From positions 60,697,501 to 60,761,500 of the forward strand of contig BSWB01000004.1 of assembly GCA_033239125.1 (NCBI GenBank): a stretch of 64,000 nucleotides of DNA, given 5' to 3'. Under the pieces are notes generated by a model, which was not told the DNA's origin, did not search any database, and was given only the letters and a program-made list of their open reading frames with translations. Every line of letters begins with the position of its first letter. Position 1 is the stretch's first letter. Shown here piece by piece: positions 32,557-43,052 of the stretch. This DNA is from Fagopyrum homotropicum (Eukaryota; Streptophyta; Magnoliopsida; Caryophyllales; Polygonaceae). Both the position numbers and the translations under genes were made by a program.

Positions 32557-35488
32557 TGTAACACCCCAAATTCTGAGAACTCGGGGAGCTACTGGTTAGG
32601 ACCTCACAATGGGTCCCGACCTTAGTTTGACAACAATTTAACTTGGATCTTACAACAAGGCACAAAAGTATTAAAAACATTTGAAAACTTTAAAAAATAT
32701 ATACATGAAAAAAAATATATGTATCAGCCTTACAAATCAAAGGTACTAAAATGATGCATATGAAGTATATAAGACAACCTCGTCCCCAACTAAATGAGTA
32801 CGTGGACCCGGCTGACCATTCCCTCCGGATCTCTCTACAACTGTCTTAACCTGCAAGGCATCTACAAGCGGTATAAAACCGTTAGCTAACATTCTATGCA
32901 TAAGTATAAAGGTAAAAGCACAATCACACATCATACACAATCAACATCCAACACTCAATCCTCTTATTATCTTTAATTAGGTGATAGGTCATTACTAATG
33001 ATACTTATTTTGTGACACGAGGGATTCCCAAACCTCGCCCCTGTCCCCGTTTACCAACGCGGAATGGTACTAATGAATCTGACCGTCTACCGGACTGGGC
33101 TGGTCGCAGGGAACCTCCTAGACTCTCGCAAGAGCTAGGCAGATGATGTCACGACCCGTTATCATACACTTGGGTCAATTACGTAAATAATAAGGTCGGC
33201 CTAATCCGGTTTCGTTGTTTATCATAACTAACAAACACCACTCATACACATTACACTCATACAAGAAGTCAACTAACTAAGTCCGTGGACTTACCAGAAT
33301 CAAATCTCGACTCTCTTAATCACCACTCATCGGTAACTGTAGGAATTCAGTAGCCTGTCAAAGGAGACAAGTGTGTCAGCACACTTTCTAGGTAATTAGA
33401 AGTCTAAGACTTCTAAGATAGTAGGTCTTAATAGAACGGAATTGATTACAGTATTAGTTTATGGTAAAATGACTATTTTACCCTTGGTCCCGAAACTTCT
33501 AAAAATTTCATAATTTATGTTTAAACTCTTATTTGAGACTAACTAACCATATTCTACTCCCTAGGATGATTTTAGGTAACAACTAGAAAAACTACCACTT
33601 TTCTATTTCCCGAAAAGTCACAAAAGTCCAACTACAGCTTTAAATATAATATTCGAATAATCTTATAAAAATTCCGAAATAATTTCCTAGATCATCTATG
33701 ATATCCCATCTACTTATAGGATAAAGAACTTCTTAAAACTGTTAAAGCATCGCTTCTACAAAAATTTCTAAAGTTGGTTACAACACTTAACAAGCAACAC
33801 ACTGTCTTAACTTTGAAAAATCATAACTCCTAAACTACTCGCTGGATTTATCCTAAATTTTGATATGTTCTACTATAAAATTTTATCTATAATATATCCC
33901 AAATTCAGCCGGAAAGGAGATCAAAATCCTATTTAAAACTATCTCACAAAACCGAATTTCAGCACAACAGAAAAACTACTAACGACTACATCTTTGAAAA
34001 ATCGTAAATCTCAAACCACTCGCTGGATTCCTCTCAAATTTTAATATGTTCTACAACAATATGTCAACTATATCATATCCAAAATTCAAGCTCAACGGAG
34101 ATCAAAAGCCTATTCAAAACTATCTCACAAAACAGCATACCATGCTGTTTTTCTCAACTCAGCACATTTATAAAAACTGTAAGAGGAGTCAACTTTGAAA
34201 CCCCATATCTCTCAAACCGTAACATGGATTACTCTAAAAATTTAGTATGATTTACTATGCAATACCATCTACAACGTATCCGAAAATCAGCCAAAAAGAA
34301 GGAGTATTTCATACCTAAATCGGATTCTGAAGTTGGGTACTGGACACAGTTTTGGAAGTTCAGAAAAGTAAATCCTTTTACAGTGCTTCTCCTGCTCGAC
34401 CTGAGTGAGTTTAGGACAGCTTTTATAGCATCTAATAGCTCATATGTGTGGAGGGAAAGGTAACCAAAAGAGGTATGGGTCTTACTCGATTCTAGGGTTC
34501 GACCATTGGAAGTTGCGGCTTGCTTGACTCCTCCTGTTGGTTTCGTGATTGCTTGCGTACAGAGAATGATGCAGCAGGAAAGAAAGGACTCCAGTTGTGC
34601 AAGGAGGAAGGTTGTACATGTTTATCCTAGGGCTACTGGTTGTTCCTTCGAGATGAGGATGCATCAAGAGATCCGCCGGTCTGCTTGGTTGACAAAGAGG
34701 AAAGGGAAGGTTGGACAATTTCTCGTCCTTCTTGTTGGCGGCAGCGGTGCAGAAGGGTGTGGGAATAGGCAGCAGCGAAGGAGAGCCGGAAAGAAACCCT
34801 TGGCTATGGCGGCTCGGGATAGAAACGTAAGAAGAGGGGAGGAGGAGTGTGGCGAGATTTGCAGCGTATACCCCGGCATGTATCTGGACATGAAGTGAAG
34901 GAGTGTGACAGATCCGGTGCTTAATCAACGAAAGACTCTTCGAGATCCAACAGTTACGTTCTGATGGAGAGAGAGAGCCTTCCTCCAACTTGCTAACTAA
35001 CGTGGGCAAGGCAGTGCTGGGCCGGTCCAAGTGTAGCAGCTGGTCCCTGACGTGCAGATTGGCCATCTGGGCCTTGTCACTGCTTGTCTGGCCTTGTCAC
35101 TGCTTGTCTAGGCCTTGTCACTGCTTGTTTGGCCTTGTCACTGCTTGTCTGGGCCTTGTCAACTGCTTGTCTGGGCTCCGTCAACTGCTTGTCTGGGCCT
35201 CGTCACAGCTTTGTCATGGTCTCGTCTAAAGTCGTCGTTAAGGATTAATTATAAGAATTAGGATTTGATATAATTCTATCATTTTATGTGAATTAAATTC
35301 TACATAAAATGATAAAAATTATAAGAATTAAGGTTTGATATAAATCTATCATTTTATGTGAATTAAATTTTACATAAAATGATAAAATTTGTGAAGAAAG
35401 AAATACTAGATAGAATGGAAAACCGTCAACGGCTCGAAGTCCGATTTGCTTCGGAATTAAACTGAATAAAAAAATTTCGGATATTACA
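32557..35488 (-). repeat. Tekay-2 right (5') LTR
   Basis: 2932 bp, nearly identical to 14044-16974, including the ~20-bp minisatellite (35066-35225) and the duplicated hairpin unit. The TAAGTCC..GGACTTA hairpin at 33278-33293 has lost one outer base pair (CTAACTAAGTCC). A TATA-like CTATAAAAGC (- strand) is near 34424. Confidence 0.95.
35066..35225. repeat. ~20-bp minisatellite, second LTR copy
   Basis: The same GGCCTTGTCACTGCTTGTCT array as at 16552, with a few point differences (TAGGCC, TTTGGCC). Confidence 0.9.
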
Positions 35489-35559
35489 TAAGACACATCG
35501 TCCCAATGAGTAAAAGAAAGTCAAGAGAAAGTACTTACAATGTCAAATGCAGAACCGCA

Positions 35560-37006
35560 AAATAAGAAGAGAAATAAAAGTTGCAGCTTTGGAGAATCGA
35601 TCAAGCATCTGGAGGAGGATGGAACGTGTACAAGGAGGGGTCGAAGGTGTGGCCCATCTGTTGTTGAAACTACAGCTCCATCATCCGCCACTAGTAGTGA
35701 TGACTCTCCTGCATCTCCCGCCTCATAACGCCAATCTCTCTAGTTTGAGCATCGAGGCGTTTATCCAAATCAGTGTGCAGATCACTAAAAGACTCATCCA
35801 TCCGACGAATAAGGTCGTCAATCCTCCTATGGACTCGGGGTCGCGGTGGTGGAGCTGGTGGCATTCCAGCTGCTGCGGAATCTCTTGTGGTGGCATTTAT
35901 TGCAGCTGATCATCATCAGTCGCCTCATCATCCATAAGCTCAATAACTGAAGCACTCAGATCAGCTGTGTTCATTCCGGTGTCCATAAGAACTCCTATGT
36001 CGTCCTCGTCACTCTCCATGCCAAACTCAGCATCAATCTCTGCATCCCGCACAAAAGATTGCTAGATCCTTGACCAACTATCCAGGTCGGAGACCGCGAA
36101 TTGCGAAGACCACGGAATACCCTTCGGAGTTTGATTTTTCCAAGGAATGACCACATATGGTGGACCACGACCTCGAGGAACCACAATCCGACGAGTGATA
36201 AACTCTTGAACCCCCAACGGTTTGACCTCGGCGTCCAATGTGCACGCTGAAAGGTCGACCTCCAAAATGCTGGCGATATGAGTCACCAAACCTCCGAAAT
36301 AAATATCTCCCTTCCTGTTGTACTTCACTTTGTGCATCTCTTCCAGCAGCATGGTGGCGAATTCCGGTATCCCTCCTATAGTCATACAGAAGAGAGTAAA
36401 TAACTCACCCTGCCGGATCTTTTGTGGTGTCTCCGTGCGGGAAAGCAACATCTCACTCAAGATCTGGTGAGCGGTCCGAAATGCAACATGGTAGACATTC
36501 TTTTCCATTAAGTCGCCTGGCTGCCAGTGGTCTGCACTTGAGGTAATATGAGAAATGCTACTCCAAAACATGTGTGCATCTCGCCTAAAAGGAAAGTCAG
36601 TGGTGGTGGGCGGTGAAAATCCAAACAAATTCCCAAAATTCTCCACAGTGAAGGCGTATCCCTTGTTCATGAGTCGGAACTTAACCCCTTTGTGTTCCCG
36701 CACGTGAGTGACGGAACTGATGAACTCATAAGTCGGCTCCGGATAAGCCGGTGCTCGGATGGTCATAAACACTTCTAGACCAACCATGGAGATCAGTCTC
36801 TGTAAATCCTCGACTACGTGGAGGTAGGTAAATTCCTCAATATCTACATATCGGGGAGTTATGACCGGGCGGGAGCAAATCCGCTCGTAATCCTACTGGA
36901 AGTGGCCCAGAATAATCGGCTCTTGTGGTGGTGTAGGAGGTGAAGGGGAATGGTGTTCAGCATCGGGACAGTCACGGAAGGCTAGTAGTCTGTTCGAACG
37001 ACGCAT
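35560..37006 (-). pseudogene. Athila-1 third ORF (ATHILA ORF-1-like)
   Basis: Start Met at 37006 (MRRSNRLLAFRDCPD). A TAG at 36893-36895 (GHFQ*DYERI) interrupts an otherwise single frame down to 36062. Family phrases shared with Athila-2 are APAYPEPTYEFISS, GVKFRLMNKGY, PQKIRQGELFTLFCM and GGLVTHIAS, plus ACTLDAEVKPLGVQEFITRRI. Beyond 36062 the C-terminal helix region is still readable in pieces (RIDDLIRRMDES, RREMQESHHY at about 35700-35830) but frameshifted. The two Athila copies keep this protein better than any other part, although both carry nonsense codons. Confidence 0.82.
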
Positions 37007-37985
37007 TTTCACAATTTCAGGCTTTGATCTCGGTCTATTCTTGAGTATATATTGCTCGAGATGTCTGGGTTCAACCGAGACGGACAGTACTTCGATCGAA
37101 ATCCTAAATCCATAAGTATATTCCCCCAAATTCACTACCACTTGCTTCCTAGGGGGTTCCTCGTTCGATTTCAACACAACAAACAAACAACAATCTCCAA
37201 AATTGGGCAAAATCAACCAAAACTAAGAAAAGGGGTTTTCGAACGAGATTAGCCGATTTCTGCAAAATATGGTGGATCGAAGTGACGATTGATGCTGGAG
37301 AAGTTGATGTCGCGGCTTTCCCATCGATTTAGAGCCGAAGAACGTCAAAAACGAGCAAGAAACGAAGATTTGGGGATTTAGGGTTTAGCTTCGGTCGATG
37401 CGGCTTGGGGCGAGTAGAAGAGTGAGGAGAGAGTGTTTTTCCCATTTTATACCCGTCAGAAAATTCAGCTGCATCTCGGTCGAGATGGTTGTCAACATCC
37501 GAGATGGTCGACCGAGGTGACTCCATGTTACTCTCATCTCGGTTGGCCCAAATGGATCTCGTTCGAGATGCATGTCAACACTCGAGATGGCTCTCAAAAT
37601 TATTTTTTTTTATTTTTCATCCCTTCCCTCAGATTCTCAAATCGTAATGCCGCTCATTTGTTTTCTTGAGTTCTTCTTCTTGGATTGTACCTAGTTTCTG
37701 TTATTAAGGACACAAAAACGCAAAACTACACTAAACTAATCTAGATAGCATGAAAGAAAGAAAGAAATACCTTTTGTTTCCTACCAAGAAGCGCTTGATT
37801 AATGGTCCCTAGCTGGACCTACCTACTTATGTTCTTGTGAGATGCATGTGCGTAATCTCCTCAACCGGAACTTCCGGTCTGTGTTTCTTCAACCTACGTA
37901 TGTCGACCTTAAAGTTTCCGCAATGCTCACCCCATACTTAAACTATACCAATAGGAGAAACATGTTTCCCAATATATAGTCATGT
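37007..37985 (-). other. Athila-1 spacer between pol remnant and third ORF
   Basis: No gene. It contains GCATCTCGGTCGAGATGG at 37471-37488 with partners ACATCCGAGATGGTCGACCG and CTCGTTCGAGATG. It also has the post-integrase GCGCTT block near 37790. It corresponds to 24460-25284. Confidence 0.75.
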
Positions 37986-38909
37986 TCATCTAGATTTTGA
38001 CTTACTTGGAAGGAGGCGAAGGCAAGGATCAAAAAGAAGAGCAAGATCTCCTTCTTTGAGCCCTTTTTGAGTAATATGCATGTCTTGCCACTTCTTTGTT
38101 CTCTCCTTATAGATCTTCGCAACCTTTGTGATCATCCTGCGAAGCGGTGGTTTGGTATTCTTAGCATCATCTTGTGAAGTTTCGGAAACTTCGGAAGGTA
38201 TAAGGCTGGCATTTGCAACGCTTGAAATCTTTGATCGAGGAGGTTTCGATGAATCAGAGATCTTGTTTGCCTCAGAAGTGTCTCGATCGAGGTCTGATCT
38301 GAGGTGACTCCTTGTTGCTTTCACCTCCGTCACTCCAAAAGTCACTTCGGTCGAGACGGTCTGTCTGAGGTAGGGATAGTTTGTCGTCTCCTCTTCAAAT
38401 TCCTCAAAAGCAACTCTCGGATCTTCTTCCAAACTTTGTATATCTACACCACAAGAAACATCTACACCTTTCTCCATTATACTAAAACTCACAACTCTTT
38501 CAAGAGGATCTTTAATAAGGATAAAGCTCACCAATTCTCGAGATTCCTTTTTATCATAGATGTTGTAAATGTCTTCCTCAAGGTCTTGTCCTTTCATCAA
38601 AGTTGAGAGTACAAATTCAGCATGTTCTTCTCCTATGTTGAAAGACAATTTGGTGTTCTTGCAATCCACCAAGCAACCAGAAGTTGCAAGAAACGACCTC
38701 CCAAGGATGATTGGGATTGGATAATCTACGAGAATGTCAAATACCACAAAATCTAGAGGCATGTAAAACCTACCAAACTTTACTAGGATGTCTTCTAATA
38801 CCCCAACGGGTCGAGTGATGGATCGATCCACCATATACAACGTCATGTTTACTGGTTCAGGCTCTCCCAAACCTATCTTCTCACACAAAGCAAGTGGAAT
38901 GATGCTCAC
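37986..38909 (-). pseudogene. Athila-1 chimeric ORF: protease joined to integrase C-terminus
   Basis: 307 codons are open. It starts just after the protease active-site region (MSIIPLALCEKIGLG), and continues with DRSITRPVGVLED and PIILGRSFLATSGC. It then passes through an acidic linker (VATRSHLRSDLDRDTSE-like) and runs in frame into KIYKERTKKWQDMHITQKG..KEGDLALLFDPCLRLLP, the C-terminal beta-barrel end of an Athila integrase. About 3 kb of pol (RT, RNase H, zinc finger, DDE core) is deleted. The upstream protease half, including the Asp motif, lies in a different frame at about 38910-39000. Whether the fusion is ever made is unknown. Confidence 0.85.
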
Positions 38910-40608
38910 ACTTGCTCCTAGGTATCAAAGTGCATTGTATGTGGTTTCTCCAACTCCTACGGGGATGCAAAACAATCCCGAATTCACCAAGTTGGGTGGC
39001 ATGTTCTCCCTCTTGATCTTGATGAGTTCGGATGATCTAGAAGTCATCTTCACATCACCAAAATCCTCTAGCTTCCTGTTGTTAGAGAGGATCTCCTTTA
39101 AGAACGTCCCATAGGCGGGCATACCTAGAATTGCATCAATGAAAGGTATATTAATATGGAGCTTACTCATGAGGTCTAGAAATTTACCTAAATGCTTGTC
39201 TGGACGCGCTCTCGCTCTAGATTACGGAAACGGTAGTGGAGGTTTGTAAGCTGGAGGAGGTACGTAGATCTCATACTTCTCCTTTTCTTTATCAACGGGC
39301 ACCTCGACCGAGACGGATTGCTTTCCAGCGTCGCTCGTCCGAGGTACGGGATCGGTGGTCTTCACACTACTCCTTGTGGTAATCACCATCACTTGGCCCT
39401 TCGGATTGTTCTCCGTCCTTCCGGGAAGCTTCCCTTGATCTCTAGGAACTTCTCCGGCCTTGTTAAATACTTGATTTCCAAGGCTTTTTGTTCCTTAGAA
39501 ATCAAAGTAACCGAACTTTCCAATCCATTCATTTTTCCCATCAAAGTTTCAATTATCGCTTCCAACTTATCCATGGGTGGCTGACTTGAACTTGAAGATG
39601 GTTCCTGGCTTTTAATGGAATGAAAGTAGAGGAAGTAGGTGGGGTTAGAGCATTTTCAGCATGAGAATAAGGGTTACCGGAATTATTTTGATTGAATCTC
39701 CAATTGTTGTAGTTCCAATTGTTGTTGTTGTTGTTGTTGTAGTTGTTCTTCCTATTCTCTTGATAATTTCCTCTTCCCACATAGCCAACATCTTGCTCCT
39801 TGGATGCTTGTGCTTATGACTTCAAAAGATCTTTCAAAGCCTTAACCTTATTGTTAGGAGTGGTAAGTTGAGCAACACTAGAGGTAGTAAGATTCAGCTC
39901 TTGAGTTCCGGGTCTTTGACTTCTATCATCAACCCTCCGATGGGAATATTTCTCAATAGTAAGAGCTTGTTTATCCATGCATTAATTTTACCTCTCAACT
40001 CCACTGTTTTTTATGGCGGAAAGAACTTTGTGAGAAAATCCGTAGTCATCTCTTCCCCTGTATTAACCCTTCCGGTTGGAAGTGATTGATACCAAGCAAG
40101 TGCTTTATCCTACAAAGAGAAAAAGAAAACATGCAGTCTATAATTATTATTTTCCACTCTTGAAGGTTTCAATGTCTCCATGAGAACTTCATAGTTTTGC
40201 AAGTGTTGATGTGGAGACTCTCTCTCTAATCCTCCAAATCGATTTTATTGGATCATTGTAATAACTTGAGGCCGAAACTCAAACTCATAGCCGGATCACC
40301 TAAGTTAACGTCGGGACGGCGTGTTTGTTGAACGGGATCCATCCGTTGACCAAGTGTTTCCGGTATACCCACAAACGGGTAAACTCTTTCAATCCTTGCC
40401 GGAAGGTGAGGTGCAAGTGGTGGCACAAAGACGGGTGCCGGTGGATCAACAACAACTCTAGCATCTTCTAAATTAGCACGGAAATCTCTGTTTTCATCAT
40501 TATTTGTAGCAGCCATTCTAGCTTCTTTAAGTCTTCTTTTGTATGTTTTTTCTGGTTCAGGATCGTATTGAACGATTTCTTTACCAGCTCGAGTTCATCG
40601 CATAAACC
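38910..40608 (-). pseudogene. Athila-1 gag remnant
   Basis: Fragments in several frames match Athila-2 gag. At about 40606 is MR*TRAGKEIVQYDPEPEKTY, with TGA in place of Arg codon 3. At 40253-40516 are GIPETLGQRMDPVQQTRRP and VNLGDPA. An Asn-rich stretch is at 39553-39780, and LHINIPFIDAILGMPAYG at 38925-39170. Near 39985 the sequence jumps from RGKINAW to INKQALTIEKY, deleting roughly 75 residues of the gag domain present in Athila-2. Confidence 0.85.
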
Positions 40609-40705
40609 TAAGGAAAGGTCCTACAAGAGCACTCAAGTGGAATAATCAATAGCAACAAGGGCAGCAGCCCTAAGACAACCAAATACCGGCTTGGTCTAAA
40701 CCAAG

Positions 40706-40723
40706 TCCCCAGCAATGGCGTCA
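40706..40723 (-). promoter_or_regulatory. Athila-1 primer-binding site, decayed
   Basis: On the - strand TGACGCCATTGCTGGGGA. It differs from the Athila-2 tRNA-Asp site at three positions, all changes expected from deamination at CpG. Confidence 0.85.
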
Positions 40724-40729
40724 GAAACT

Positions 40730-42318
40730 TGTTCGTTCCAAAGTGTGTGCAACATAAGTCTTTAATTTATAACCAAGAATAAAGAAAAAGTGAACCCGCA
40801 GTGTACGGATCAATCGCAATATTAGCAAATATTCCAGGGTCGAACATAGGGACTATGGTGAAATGAAGCACGGTATATAACTTTAAGTTGTAAAAGCAAA
40901 ACTCGAGCAACAACGAACAATGAATGATATAAATCAGATAAGGGAATGCAAATTCTAGCGATCAAAGTATCTAGTTGTGGTTTCGACTCAAGATTTCTCA
41001 AGGATAAATGTGGATAAAGTTGGGGTTCAAAGGGAAGGTATTTATACAATGGGGACAGATCACCGAGTAAGTCTCATCATCCACTATCCCAAACCAAAGA
41101 TCCTGTCACCGGGTAAGTCTCAAGGAACTAAGGAAAGGTACAAGCACCTAAGGGGACATAACTAACCATCACCGGGTAATTCTTAGGTTAACTCTCAAAG
41201 TTAGGATGAAGGCACATTCAAACCCTAACAAAGGATATACCTTTGTTATCTAACACTCATCATCATAGGTAAACAAGCAAAGGAATCACCGGGTAAGTCT
41301 CTTCCTAGGCTTGAATGTAAACCAAGAAAGGTGCAACAAGGATAGGATTTGGCAAACTATAACCTAAACTCAAGATTGGGCAATGCAGCAGGCAATCTCG
41401 TGTAGTTCTTATCGATCTCGATCGAGGTGACTTCAAGAACAGTCCGAGACGGGTTTCGGTTTAGAGTTAACTCAACTTTTAGGGTCCACTCACGATAAAG
41501 GTTTACTCTTTCATCGTCTATACCACAATCTTCAACCACTTACCCTAGAATCGCATGGGTTTTAGCCAAAAATTATCATGTTCAGAGCAATAACATATAT
41601 TCAATCAAGAAGTCAAGAAAAGAGAATAAAACAATCAACAAGGGTGTCTAAATTATCAAAAGCAAACAATCAAACAAATTGTCAAAATGTGTTCCAAAAG
41701 AATGATAACAACTCACTAATAACTTCTCAAGAAAATCTCACAAGATCTCTTCTCTTCCTTGAATCCTAAGTAATCCTTCCTTAGATCTCTTCCATCCGTG
41801 AATCCTTTCAATAGCCGTCAAAAGTCTTTTTGACGTCTCACTTGTGTGCGAGCGTCCTTTTTGCGGTATTCACCTTCCATTCTTAGAGAAGAATTTTAGG
41901 TCAAAATAATATCTTATTTCCCTTGGATTGTGGGCCGTCGACCTCGAGCTAGGCCCAGTTGGCCATCTCGGTCGAGGTGCATGACTGTATCGCCGAGATC
42001 AATAGTGGATCACGTAGTTTTCTTCGTATCTTCAACTGAATCTTTCCTCCATTCTTTCTCTATGGTTCCTACCTTTCTTCTTGTCCTTCCTAATGCTCCA
42101 CAATGTAATTTCATTGCCTCCTTAGACTTCAATGCTCCATTTTGATCCAAAATACATCTTATTCCCTACAATTACAATCAAACGTGGTGTAGACCTCGAT
42201 TCTTGCAAAGTAGACGAATAATGACATAAGCATCAAGAATATATGTCCATTCATGCAGTATAATGATGAGAAAACGCTAAAACCATATCCGAAATATAAA
42301 CAATAATTTATGATATCA
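40730..42318 (-). repeat. Athila-1 right (5') LTR
   Basis: 1589 bp, TGTTCGTTCC..GATATCA, followed by the GTAAG target copy (42319-42323). More diverged from its partner than the Athila-2 pair. The CTCGGTCGAG core is at 41967-41976 and a changed copy (CTCGATCGAG) is near 41416. Confidence 0.92.
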
Positions 42319-42323
42319 GTAAG

Positions 42324-43052
42324 AAGGCGGCTAGGGTTGGAGATCCATCTACCTTCTTTCAACGACAAACAAGGGAGGGGATACATTAACCTATGTAAGT
42401 CAAGGCGTGAATGAGAGGCGTGGAGAGATGGCGAAAGAGATGTGGATAGACATCGATGCACGTACACATGAAGAAGGGAAGATGCATGCGTCCACTGCAG
42501 AAGGCAACATTGTTACTCTTAGGTCGTATATCGTAAATGTTTCATATGTTTCATAAGGATCAAGATCCGGCCTTAATTGTATTCAACAAGGAGGCAAGTC
42601 CGTTGAGTCTAGAAGGAAAGATATAGAGGCAAAAGGGAAGGAATCAGTCTTGCTACACGTATGCATTAAAGAGGGCAACGAAGGCCTTGTCTTCTCATCT
42701 GCCCAGCTGGCGTGAGTTAAGAAAGGAAGATGTTTTGACTTGGTGGGCTAATGGTCTTCACCTGATGGGCCCGGTGTTATCCTTCATGGGCTACTCTCCT
42801 CTAATGGATCGAAGATATAGTTAAATAAGGGTGATTTCTCTACTTTGGTAAACATAGCTATAGAAAAGAATGTGGCATCCATTACATAAAATAATGGATA
42901 TAAGTTGGTAATTTGGGTATCACATAAAATGATGTGTAGGGTGTTGGCCAAGGAAATACCTCTCATACTTTAAAATAAGATGGAAGAATTCCAAATCGAT
43001 CGAAGTCCGGGTTGACTCAGAATTCATCGGAAATAAATTTTCATAAATTACA
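42324..43052 (-). repeat. Tekay-1 left LTR, second part
   Basis: Resumes after the GTAAG target copy (GAGGC.GCTAGGGTTGGAGATCC) and matches 47884-48669 of the right LTR, ending TTACA at 43052. The decayed hairpin AAGTTTCG-TCC-CAAAACTT follows at 43071-43089. Confidence 0.9.

Larger units (their letters stand above)
14044..35488 (-). mobile_element. Tekay-2: chromovirus inserted in Athila-1
   Basis: LTRs run 14044-16974 (2931 bp) and 32557-35488 (2932 bp) and are nearly identical. The target duplication TAAGA (14039-14043, 35489-35493) is exact. The primer site TGGTATCAGATGT (tRNA-iMet type) is on the - strand at 32541-32553, so the right LTR is the 5' one. The interior (16975-32556) is about 3.7 kb once Athila-2 is removed. 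It holds only decayed pol-like sequence and 0.5-kb repeats. Intact ends and similar LTRs with a coding-poor interior suggest it was moved by enzymes of a relative. Confidence 0.95.
11037..42318 (-). mobile_element. Athila-1: internally deleted Athila-type element inside the Tekay-1 LTR
   Basis: LTRs run 11037-12641 and 40730-42318 (TGTTCG..TACCA/TATCA). The target duplication GTAAG at 11032-11036 and 42319-42323 is exact. The uninterrupted target can be read in the other Tekay-1 LTR at about 47873-47900. Reading on the - strand from the right there are: decayed tRNA-Asp primer site, decayed gag, protease fused to an integrase tail, third ORF, and a long 3' spacer. Tekay-2 interrupts it at 14039-35493. 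RT, RNase H and most of integrase are absent. Confidence 0.93.
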
